Both the position numbers and the translations under genes were made by a program. A DNA stretch of 64,000 nucleotides from BPGX01 sp037447455 (GTDB lineage: Bacteria > Bacteroidota > Bacteroidia > B-17B0 > Aurantibacillaceae): contig JBBIGQ010000005.1 in NCBI GenBank assembly GCA_037447455.1, positions 99,906 through 163,905 of the forward strand, in the 5' to 3' direction. Numbering within the stretch: the stretch's first letter is position 1; every line of letters begins with the position of its first letter. This document shows, in pieces, positions 8,046 through 15,708 of this stretch. A model generated the notes under the pieces. That model was given only the letters and a program-made list of their open reading frames with translations. It did no database searches and was not told the origin of the DNA.

Positions 8046-10859
8046 ATGAAAGGTGAAAGTATCAAGTCCGTCTTAATTATTGGTAGCGGACCTATTATCA
8101 TCGGACAGGCCTGTGAATTTGACTATTCCGGATCGCAGGCAGCCCGGAGTTTAAGAGAAGAAGGCATAGAAGTTACACTCATCAATAGTAATCCGGCTAC
8201 TATAATGACAGACCCGGTAACGGCCGATCATGTGTATTTGTGGCCATTAGAACCAAAGTATATTGAAAAAATTTTACAGGAAAGAAAAATTGATGCCGTG
8301 CTACCTACTATGGGCGGGCAAACGGCTTTAAACCTTGCCATGAAATGTGAAGAGTTGGGAATATGGCAAAAGTACAATGTCCGAATGATTGGCGTGGATA
8401 TTAACGCTATAAAAATCACAGAAGATAGAGAACTATTTCGTGCCAGAATGGAAGAAATTGGTATTCCTATGGCATCTAGTAAAATTGCCCGTTCGTTTTT
8501 AGAAGGAAAAACAATTGCACAGGAATTTGGCTTCCCTTTGGTTATTCGCCCATCCTTTACATTGGGTGGAAGTGGTGGTAGTGTGGTGTATAGTAAAGAA
8601 GAATTTGATGTTGCCTTAAATCGCGGATTACAAACATCCCCTATTCATGAAGTGTTGATTGACAAAGCAGTCATTGGTTGGAAAGAATTTGAGTTAGAAA
8701 TGTTACGAGATAAAAATGATAATGTAGCGATTATATGCTCTATTGAAAATTTTGACCCAATGGGAGTACATACAGGAGATAGCATTACGGTAGCCCCTGC
8801 CATGACTTTGAGCGACAGAACATATCAAAAGATGCGGGACATGGCCATCAAGATGATGCGTAGCATTGGAAATTTTGCGGGTGGATGTAATGTGCAGTTT
8901 GCTGTAAGCCCTGATGAAAAAGAAGAAATCATTGCGGTAGAAATCAATCCTCGTGTGTCACGCTCATCAGCACTTGCTTCTAAGGCAACCGGTTATCCCA
9001 TTGCAAGAATAGCTAGTAAATTAGCAATAGGATCTACATTAGATGAAATTCAAAATCAAATTACAAAATCAACCTCTGCTTTTTTTGAACCAACTCTGGA
9101 CTATGTGATTGTAAAAATTCCAAGATGGAATTTTGATAAATTTAAAGGAGCTAATCGTGAACTGGGCTTTCAAATGAAATCTGTTGGAGAAGCCATGGGC
9201 ATTGGAAGATGTTTTCAGGAAGCATTACAGAAAGCCGCACAGAGTTTAGAAATCAAGCGCAATGGACTCGGAGCCGATGGAAGAGAAATTACAGACCAAA
9301 AAGTACTTTTGGAAGCATTGAAAAAGCCCAGTTGGAATAGATTGTTTATGATTTATGATGCCATAAAACTTGGCATTTCTATTAATACTATTCATAAATT
9401 AACACACATTGATATCTGGTTTTTGAAGCAAATTGAAGAACTCATTGCATTAGAACAGGAAATTCAAAAATATACATTGGACACAATCCCCAAAGAGTTG
9501 CTTTTAGAAGCCAAGCAAAAAGGTTATGCGGATAGACAAATTGCACATTTATTAAGATGTTTAGAAAGTGAAGTGCACAAAAAAAGAAAAGAATTAGGTA
9601 CAGGAAGAGTATTTAAACTGGTAGATACTTGTGCGGCAGAGTTTGAAACCAAAACCCCTTATTATTACTCAACATTTGAACAAGAAAATGAAAGCATCGT
9701 TTCAGATAAAAAGAAAGTAATTATTTTAGGAAGTGGGCCCAATCGGATAGGGCAAGGGATAGAGTTTGATTATGCTTGTGTACATGGTGTGCTTGCGGCA
9801 CAAGAATGTGATTATGAAGCTATCATGATTAATTGTAATCCTGAAACAGTTTCCACAGATTTTAGTGTGGCGGATAAGTTATATTTTGAACCTGTTTTCT
9901 GGGAACACATTTACGATATTATTCAGCATGAAAAACCGGAGGGGGTGATTGTTCAGTTGGGTGGACAAACGGCTTTGAAACTGGCAGAAAAACTGGATAG
10001 ATACGGCATTAAAATTTTCGGAACGCAGTTCAAAGCTTTGGATTTAGCAGAAGACAGAGGCAGTTTTTCAACACTTTTGAAAACTTGTAATATCCCGTAT
10101 CCTAAGTTTGGTGTGGCCGAAGATGCTGACCAAGCCCTGAAAGTGGCCAAAGAACTGGGTTATCCGTTGTTGGTAAGACCAAGCTATGTTTTGGGTGGAC
10201 AAAGCATGAAGATTGTGATTAATGACGAAGAATTAGAACAGCATATTGTCAAATTATTACAGGACATTCCGGGCAATAAAATTTTGTTAGACCATTTTCT
10301 GGAAGGGGCTATTGAAGCAGAAGCCGATGCTATTTGCGATGGAGAAGATGTATACATTATTGGTATAATGGAACATATTGAACCGGCGGGCATTCATAGT
10401 GGGGATAGTTATGCTGTATTACCCCCATTTGATTTAAGCGATGAAGTCATTAAAACGATTGAAAAATACACGCACATCATTGCGTTAGAATTAAAAACAG
10501 TAGGGTTGATAAACATTCAGTTTGCCATAAAAGATGGGGTGGTGTATGTGATTGAGGCCAATCCTCGTGCTAGCCGTACAGTTCCCTTTATAGCCAAGGC
10601 CTATCAGGAACCTTATATTAACTACGCTACTAAGATCATGTTAGGACATAATAAATTAAAGGATTTTAAATTTAATCCCAAAAAGAAGGGGTATGCGATT
10701 AAAATTCCGGTATTTAGTTTTGATAAATTTCCTGAAATTCAAAAAGAGCTTGGTCCAGAAATGAAATCCACGGGGGAAGCCATTTACTTTATTGATGACT
10801 TACACGACGAATATTTCCAGAAAGTATATTCAGAACGGAATTTGTATTTGAGCAGGTAA
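8046..10859 (+). CDS. carB: carbamoyl phosphate synthase large subunit, short form
   Basis: Makes carbamoyl phosphate from bicarbonate, ammonia (supplied by CarA) and 2 ATP for pyrimidine and arginine synthesis. The duplicated architecture is clear: first half starts KSVLIIGSGPIIIGQACEFDYSG, second half KKVIILGSGPNRIGQGIEFDY at about residue 557, each with ATP-grasp motifs (VEINPRVSRSSALASKATGYP; IEANPRASRTVPF). At 937 residues it stops right after the second ATP-grasp domain and lacks the roughly 130-residue MGS-like domain that in E. coli CarB (about 1073 aa) binds UMP and ornithine. This short form is, as I recall, usual in Bacteroidota. carA is not in the window. Confidence 0.97.
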   Translation: MKGESIKSVLIIGSGPIIIGQACEFDYSGSQAARSLREEGIEVTLINSNPATIMTDPVTADHVYLWPLEPKYIEKILQERKIDAVLPTMGGQTALNLAMKCEELGIWQKYNVRMIGVDINAIKITEDRELFRARMEEIGIPMASSKIARSFLEGKTIAQEFGFPLVIRPSFTLGGSGGSVVYSKEEFDVALNRGLQTSPIHEVLIDKAVIGWKEFELEMLRDKNDNVAIICSIENFDPMGVHTGDSITVAPAMTLSDRTYQKMRDMAIKMMRSIGNFAGGCNVQFAVSPDEKEEIIAVEINPRVSRSSALASKATGYPIARIASKLAIGSTLDEIQNQITKSTSAFFEPTLDYVIVKIPRWNFDKFKGANRELGFQMKSVGEAMGIGRCFQEALQKAAQSLEIKRNGLGADGREITDQKVLLEALKKPSWNRLFMIYDAIKLGISINTIHKLTHIDIWFLKQIEELIALEQEIQKYTLDTIPKELLLEAKQKGYADRQIAHLLRCLESEVHKKRKELGTGRVFKLVDTCAAEFETKTPYYYSTFEQENESIVSDKKKVIILGSGPNRIGQGIEFDYACVHGVLAAQECDYEAIMINCNPETVSTDFSVADKLYFEPVFWEHIYDIIQHEKPEGVIVQLGGQTALKLAEKLDRYGIKIFGTQFKALDLAEDRGSFSTLLKTCNIPYPKFGVAEDADQALKVAKELGYPLLVRPSYVLGGQSMKIVINDEELEQHIVKLLQDIPGNKILLDHFLEGAIEAEADAICDGEDVYIIGIMEHIEPAGIHSGDSYAVLPPFDLSDEVIKTIEKYTHIIALELKTVGLINIQFAIKDGVVYVIEANPRASRTVPFIAKAYQEPYINYATKIMLGHNKLKDFKFNPKKKGYAIKIPVFSFDKFPEIQKELGPEMKSTGEAIYFIDDLHDEYFQKVYSERNLYLSR

Positions 10860-11014
10860 GGGAGTAGAGTTGTACAAGTGATAAATTAAATTTTGGAATT
10901 TTACAATTATTATCCACTTTGTTATTGACTGTCAACCAGTCCTGAACTTGAATAGAAGCACAAATCCCTAACTTTGCCAGTCACCCCGCCTGACGTAAAA
11001 CCAGCGTTATCAGG
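10860..11014. other. non-coding gap between carB and the mcrC remnant
   Basis: No gene is seen. The stretch has a short hairpin (GACTG-TCAAC-CAGTC, 10927-10941) and, near the mcrC side, CCTGA at about 10989-10994 facing TCAGG at 11010-11014. Base composition here is richer in G+C than the flanking carB and atp genes. It may be the outer part of an acquired segment whose core is the McrBC remnant; boundaries cannot be fixed from one sequence. Confidence 0.4.
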
Positions 11015-12387
11015 TCATTGTTCTTCTTTTTCAATTTTGTTAAGTTTATCTGTTAATATTCTTTTTGTCTCATAAATACTGTCTTTTTTTAATGGAACAC
11101 CCAAAATCAAAATTGTATTTGTCGTTTCATTAATTCTATTTTTGTACTGAATACTTTTTAATTCGATTTGGTCTGAAGGCTAACAAAGAAACCCGAATTT
11201 AAAATCTGTCTTACTAAATGATAAGTAAGCTATAATCTGATGTAAGTCGTGTCTGCGATCTTCTTTCAGTACTTCATTTTGATAAAACTTGTTATATAAA
11301 TTAGATTTGTATTTAGCGTCAATAACCCCAAAAATATTATTCTTCTGATAAATTGCATCTGGCTCTACGTGCTTTAGTCCCCATGAATAATGCTTTGAAG
11401 TACTAGAATGAAACTTGAAATTTGTATGAAGACGCCCACCTGTTTCTTTCGCAACCTCTTTAAATTTAAAAATATGTTGGATAAATTTTTCAAATACATT
11501 TGAAAAGTCAACACGCCAAGCGGTGCTGTCTACAATCTTAAAGTTTAAAATTCTATTAGTTTGTTCCTTGCAGGTTTTCACAGTTGGGCTGTCGGAAAAC
11601 CGAATTATGATTTTGTTGGTTGCTTTTGGTTTATGATGGTACAGACCTTCTTCAAGAAAACTCAGTTTGTTGCGCAAAGAGTTCTTAATTCTTTGCGGTG
11701 TATTTGCTGAAAGTAGTTCACTTTTACATATATCAAAAACATATCTAATTTCAGATATTCTGTATGAAACTCATTTAAAACATTTTTTCTTGTTGGAAAT
11801 TTTAACCTGTTCTCAACTTTGTATTCGTTGTTAATGTATTTTGTCCAATTTATTTGCCCTGATGGCTCACTTGAAAGTTTTTCAATATTCTCAAACTTTC
11901 TCCACGGCTTCATTGTAAGTTTTTCAAGTGCTGCTATGAATTTAACTGCCTCTAAATACAATGGCGGCCTGAAATTCTTACCTGATACTAACGGTAAACT
12001 GTCAATGACCTCTGGACTGATTTCAGTAACTAGAAGATTTAGAATTTCGATGTAGTCCTCAAATCTGTTGCACCCAGTAAACCTATGCATAACTACAAAA
12101 TCACCAATTTGCTTTCCCGTATCAGGAGCCCTTAATGGAATAGAACCAATGAAGCCAGATGAACGGAAAGTTAAAGCTGTGCTTTGGTCTGAACCAATTA
12201 TATTATGGATGTACACCTAGAAATTTAAATTGCTCAGAGTTGTAGTTTATGAATTTTTGTAGGTATTGTGCAATATACCTTTTATCTGCCTTCGGGAACC
12301 ATTTTTTTGCAAAACGATTCCGCTTAACTGTTTTGATTGTTCAGTCAAGCAAGGAATTTCGCAGAAAACATCTAAGGGCTTTGTCAT
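11015..12387 (-). pseudogene. broken McrC-like restriction nuclease gene
   Basis: Remnant of the nuclease subunit of an McrBC-type system. It starts at ATG 12387-12385, which overlaps the stop of the mcrB remnant (ATGA). Three frame changes are needed to read it through: near a run of seven T at 12302-12308, near 12195-12205 (after FKFLGVHP, resuming IIGSDQSTALTFR), and near 11750 (resuming EIRYVFDICKSELLSANTP). A TAG at 11182-11180 then interrupts FGFLC from PSDQIELKSIQYKNR, which stays in frame to TGA at 11017-11015. The PD-(D/E)xK core is visible: EPDAIY, GVIDAKYKS, and HQIIAYLS. Several independent lesions argue for real decay rather than one sequencing error. Confidence 0.8.
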
Positions 12388-13039
12388 TCGAAAAGAGATA
12401 GATTTATTCTTGTCAAGAAATAGTTGTTGAACTCTTCTTTAGCATTTCGCATGAAACGGCTTCTCGATGGTCTTTGTTGGAAGGCCAATCTCTTAGCTTT
12501 GCATAACCTGCAACAAAGGCTGCAATAATCTGCTTTCCTCTTTTGCTTTCTGTGTCGTCAACTATTTGGCAAGCCGGTAAAACTTTGGTGTAAGTTTTAA
12601 TAGTGTTTTTGATGTGCTGTAAATCTGGGTTACCAGTGATTGATTTTGGTAGGCTAGTTTCAATGTCTGAAAAGTCAGATTTACAAATGCTTCTTTCATC
12701 TGTCAGCTTTGAGAATAAACGTCTAAGCCCTGGATAGGTTGCAAGTTCGTAGTCATTTTTAAAACCAAAAGTCCCAACTCCTAAACACACTAACCAAGGT
12801 TTGTTTTGGTCGTTTGGGCAAATTATCAATGAAAAGTCGTGAAAAGGTCCAGACGCTTCTTCTTCTGGATGGATAAATCCAAAATATGCTCCATTGTCTT
12901 TAAGTGCTTCCTGTCCGGTGTTGTTCCTTTCAACATATGGTTTGTTAAATTCGTTATTCGTCATGGCAACGAATTTCTCAGCTTTTTCTTTTATGAATTT
13001 TCTAATTTCTTCAATTTTACTTTTTTCATTTTCACTCAT
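12384..13039 (-). pseudogene. McrB-like gene with its AAA+ domain deleted
   Basis: The first 190 or so residues (MSENEKSKIEEIRKFIKEKA to KLRDWPSNKDHREAVS) match, from memory, the N-terminal domain of McrB-like AAA+ proteins, with LATYPGLRRLFSKL and SITGNPDLQHI. In full-length relatives a GTP/ATP-binding AAA+ module of several hundred residues follows. Here no Walker A or B is found; instead, at about 12450, the sequence jumps to RNAKEEFNNYF, and in that new frame runs LTRINLSLFE to TGA at 12386-12384, which looks like the usual C-terminal tail. In the original frame translation ends at 12413. The tail overlaps the mcrC start by four bases, preserving the ancestral junction. A non-functional module is the simplest reading. 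Confidence 0.75.
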
Positions 13040-13084
13040 TTTCTTTTTTTGTCTGTTGTTTTAGAATGTCTGATATTTTTTTCG

Positions 13085-13104
13085 ACTTGCCGCTTGTGGC
13101 AAGT
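13085..13104. repeat. inverted repeat upstream of the mcrB remnant
   Basis: ACTTGCC-GCTTGT-GGCAAGT is a perfect 7-bp stem with a 6-base loop, 46 bp upstream of the mcrB start. It has no T-run, so it is not a clear terminator. It may be an operator-like or recombination-related palindrome; function is unknown. Confidence 0.5.
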
Positions 13105-13263
13105 AACTATTTTTTCCGCAAATGCACATTTTTAATTCAAATTTTGAGACCGTTGTATAACTAACTGCTATTTTTTGAACATTTTTTTCCTTAAACCTTC
13201 CTGTTAAAATTGTTAATATGAGTTTGCAATGAATTCAAATGATAATAATCAGCATTTTTTTTA

Positions 13264-13294
13264 TTGACTTTTAGAGTTTTAGGTAGTATATTTG
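13264..13294 (+). promoter_or_regulatory. promoter of the atpBEFHAG operon (TTG-N20-TATATTTG)
   Basis: TTG at 13264-13266, then 20 bases, then a perfect TAnnTTTG box, TATATTTG, at 13287-13294. The atpB ATG is 16 bases downstream, leaving a very short leader. Both parts match the known primary-sigma promoter of Bacteroidota. Motif inference. Confidence 0.7.
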
Positions 13295-13309
13295 TCGCCG
13301 ATTTAAAAA

Positions 13310-14332
13310 ATGCCAATGTTAAAACAGGTTTATACTATTCTTTTTTTTATACTAATTTCTTCCTCTTTTCTGGCCAATGACAACCACCTTCCACAACCGT
13401 CGGCGCATTCAGAAAATGAAAACGTGGACATTGCCAAAGTAGCATTTGAACACATCTTAGACTCTCATTACTGGCACTTTTGGGGCGAAGGTCATGAAGC
13501 AGTGTCTATACCACTGCCTTGTATTGTTTATTCTAACAAAAGAGGATGGATGTTTTTCTCTGCTTCTGTGTTTGGACACGGAGAAAAAACTTACAATGAC
13601 TTAAAATTAGAAGAAGACAGAATAATTCCATTAAATACGGAAGAAAAAATTTACGACTTTTCAATCACAAAAAATGTAGTACAGTTATTCTTAAGTGCCA
13701 TCGTTTTAATACTCATTTTTACCTCTGCTGCCAAGGCATATCGTACAAATGGCGTTAATAATGCACCGAAAGGATTGCAATCGTTTTTGGAACCATTAAT
13801 TATATTTATCAGAGATGAAGTGGCCAGAGAAAATATTCCGGTTGAAAAAGCAGACAAATATGTTCCGTTTTTACTAACTATTTTCTTTTTAATTTTGATT
13901 AATAACTTGTTTGGATTGATACCTGTTAGTGCTAATGTTACCGGAAACATTGCTTTTACGTTTACATTGGCCTTTATTGTATTATTAGTAGTTAATATCA
14001 AAGCCAATGCCAATTATTGGAAACATATTCTTATGCCGCCTGCTCCGGTAGCGCTTTGGCCTATTCTTATTCCAATTGAAATCATCGGAATTTTCACAAA
14101 ACCTTTTGCCTTGATGATTCGTCTTTTTGCCAACATCACTGCAGGACATATTATAATTATTAGTTTAATTGGACTAATTTTTATTTTCAAAACCCTATTT
14201 ATTGCTCCTATCTCTGTAGCATTTGGCGTATTTATTGACATGTTAGAAACCTTTGTGGCATTTTTACAGGCCTATATTTTTACACTGCTTACCTCCTTAT
14301 ATATCGGAGGCGCTATCGAAGAACATCATTAA
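13310..14332 (+). CDS. atpB: F1Fo ATP synthase subunit a
   Basis: Membrane half-channel subunit that conducts protons to the c-ring. 340 residues, longer than the 270 of E. coli because of an N-terminal signal-like segment (about 1-22, ending FLAND) and a periplasmic extension (HYWHFWGEGHEAVSIPLPC) found in Bacteroidota. The C-terminal half carries the family core: LFGLIPVSANVTGNIAFTFTLA, FTKPFALMIRLFANITAGH with the essential Arg, and LQAYIFTLLTSLYIGGA. First gene of the operon. An in-frame ATG two codons downstream is an equally possible start. Confidence 0.96.
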   Translation: MPMLKQVYTILFFILISSSFLANDNHLPQPSAHSENENVDIAKVAFEHILDSHYWHFWGEGHEAVSIPLPCIVYSNKRGWMFFSASVFGHGEKTYNDLKLEEDRIIPLNTEEKIYDFSITKNVVQLFLSAIVLILIFTSAAKAYRTNGVNNAPKGLQSFLEPLIIFIRDEVARENIPVEKADKYVPFLLTIFFLILINNLFGLIPVSANVTGNIAFTFTLAFIVLLVVNIKANANYWKHILMPPAPVALWPILIPIEIIGIFTKPFALMIRLFANITAGHIIIISLIGLIFIFKTLFIAPISVAFGVFIDMLETFVAFLQAYIFTLLTSLYIGGAIEEHH

Positions 14333-14362
14333 AAACATCATAAACCATAAAAACCAAACACT

Positions 14363-14566
14363 ATGACAGGAAGTATCTCTGTAATTGGTGCCGGACTAGC
14401 AGTTATCGGTGCCGGACTTGGAATCGGAATGATTGGCGGTAAAGCAATGGATGGCATTGCACGTCAACCCGAAGCACTAAACAACATTAGAACAACTATG
14501 CTTATTGCAGCTGCTCTTATTGAAGGGGTAGCATTATTTGGTATAGTTGTATCACTAATGAAGTAA
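14363..14566 (+). CDS. atpE: F1Fo ATP synthase subunit c
   Basis: Proteolipid forming the rotor ring. 67 residues in two helices: glycine-rich helix 1 (GAGLAVIGAGLGIGMIGG, about 9-26), polar loop ARQPEA (33-38) that contacts the F1 stalk, and helix 2 with the proton-carrying Glu54 in ALIEGVALFGIV. The residues that create a sodium site (Gln in helix 1, Ser/Thr after the Glu) are absent, so proton coupling is inferred. A strong hairpin lies directly after the stop. Confidence 0.97.
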   Translation: MTGSISVIGAGLAVIGAGLGIGMIGGKAMDGIARQPEALNNIRTTMLIAAALIEGVALFGIVVSLMK

Positions 14567-14570
14567 ACTT

Positions 14571-14613
14571 TTTTCTGCCTCTTAATGCTTGATTAAGAGG
14601 CAGAAAATTTTTT
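14571..14613 (+). terminator. intrinsic hairpin between atpE and atpF
   Basis: A perfect 16-bp stem, TTTTCTGCCTCTTAAT at 14571-14586, pairs with its complement at 14592-14607 around a 5-base loop and is followed by six T. It sits 5 bases after the atpE stop and 6 bases before the atpF ATG, inside the operon. It looks like a partial terminator or an mRNA 3' stabiliser that would raise c-subunit output relative to the downstream genes; which of the two is not decidable here. Confidence 0.75.
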
Positions 14614-14618
14614 GAACC

Positions 14619-15152
14619 ATGATAAATTTTAAATATATGTTATCATTCATCATATTAAACGCACTCACTACCCCTTCTGTAGGGCTAATTTTTTGGACAA
14701 GCATTGTGTTTGTTCTCCTTTTTTTGATTTTATCCAAATTTGCATGGAAACCTATTTTATCCGCTATAAAAAGCAGAGAACAAAAAATTGAATTAGCATT
14801 ATCAGAAGCCGAAAAAGCCCGGCAAGAAATTCAAAAGTTAAAGACCGATAATGAAAAACTATTAATGGAAGCAAGAGCAGAAGCCGATACGATATTAAAA
14901 GAAGCCCGGGAAATAAAAGAAAAAATGATAGCAGAAGCCAAAACAGATGCACAAAAAGAAGCCCAAAAAATTATATACTCTGCCCAAGAAAGTATTAATG
15001 CACAAAAAGCGGCTGCAATAGATGAAATAAAACAACAAGTGGCGCTACTCTCTATTGATATTGCATCTAAAATATTAAAAAAAGAATTATCAAATGCCGA
15101 TGCTCAAAAACAGTTGGTAAAGCAAATGTTGGAAGAAGCAACACTTAATTAA
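14619..15152 (+). CDS. atpF: F1Fo ATP synthase subunit b
   Basis: Peripheral stalk subunit. 177 residues: membrane helix at about 18-40 (SVGLIFWTSIVFVLLFLILS), FAWKPILSAIKSREQKIE as in Bacteroidota AtpF, then a long charged right-handed coiled coil rich in Ala/Glu/Lys to the end. An internal ATG seven codons in (MLSFII) could be the start; the upstream one is kept because it directly follows the hairpin with normal spacing, but this is uncertain. Confidence 0.95.
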   Translation: MINFKYMLSFIILNALTTPSVGLIFWTSIVFVLLFLILSKFAWKPILSAIKSREQKIELALSEAEKARQEIQKLKTDNEKLLMEARAEADTILKEAREIKEKMIAEAKTDAQKEAQKIIYSAQESINAQKAAAIDEIKQQVALLSIDIASKILKKELSNADAQKQLVKQMLEEATLN

Positions 15153-15158
15153 AAATTT

Positions 15159-15704
15159 ATGATTGCAGCACACCGATATGCCCAAGCCATTTTGAATCTG
15201 GCGCAGCAACAAAACGCTACAGAAGAAATATATAACCACTCTAAAAATATATTATCCATCCTAAAATCCAACAGAGATTTTTACAATTTCTTAAAGAGCC
15301 CTCTTATTAAATCCGACAAAAAAGAAAAAATAATCCGGCAGATTTTTGAAAAACATCTGCATATCATACTTATTCAATTGATTAGTATTTTGTGTAGAAA
15401 ACGAAGAGAAACTATATTTCCGGAAATTTTGGAAGCCATTCTTGTAGAATACAAGAAAAGAAATAATATCGTTACCGCCCAATTGGTAACTGCCTTTAAA
15501 TTTGATGACGAATTAAAAAAATTATTGTTGGAAAAAATTAGAATCTGGAAAAAAACAGACCGTGTTGAATTAAACGAAATAACAGATGAAACTATTATTG
15601 GAGGTTTTATCTTAAAAACACAAGATGAACAAATAGATACAAGCATTCAATCACAATTAAATAAATTGTACCAATCCTTCATTCAAACTAACTCATTAAA
15701 TTAA
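15159..15704 (+). CDS. atpH: F1Fo ATP synthase subunit delta
   Basis: Connects the peripheral stalk to the top of F1. 181 residues, OSCP/delta family: N-terminal helical domain AAHRYAQAILNLAQQQNA, then NFLKSPLIKSDKKEKIIRQIF; C-terminal part with VTAQLVTAFKFDDELKKLL and the end motif DETIIGGFILKTQDEQIDTSI, a variant of the usual GG(F/Y)..R.g...DxS. Six bases separate it from atpF and four from atpA, so translation is probably coupled. Confidence 0.95.
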   Translation: MIAAHRYAQAILNLAQQQNATEEIYNHSKNILSILKSNRDFYNFLKSPLIKSDKKEKIIRQIFEKHLHIILIQLISILCRKRRETIFPEILEAILVEYKKRNNIVTAQLVTAFKFDDELKKLLLEKIRIWKKTDRVELNEITDETIIGGFILKTQDEQIDTSIQSQLNKLYQSFIQTNSLN

Positions 15705-15708
15705 TTTT

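Noticed and set aside
11180..12216. Two independent small genes on the minus strand
   Set aside because: They join into one McrC-like protein after a single frame change near 11750 and continue past the TAG at 11182; treating them as separate genes would hide the decay.
12839..13135. Plus-strand open frame over the mcrB remnant
   Set aside because: It is the antisense shadow of the minus-strand sequence and has low-complexity Phe/Ser content.
10860..13200. Integron-like attC sites at the borders of the mcr remnant
   Set aside because: Some GTTAT/ATAAC-like words and palindromes are present, but no full paired R and L boxes could be matched and there is no integrase.
14363..14566. Sodium-coupled ATP synthase
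   Set aside because: The Gln and Ser/Thr ligands that define sodium binding in the c-subunit are absent.
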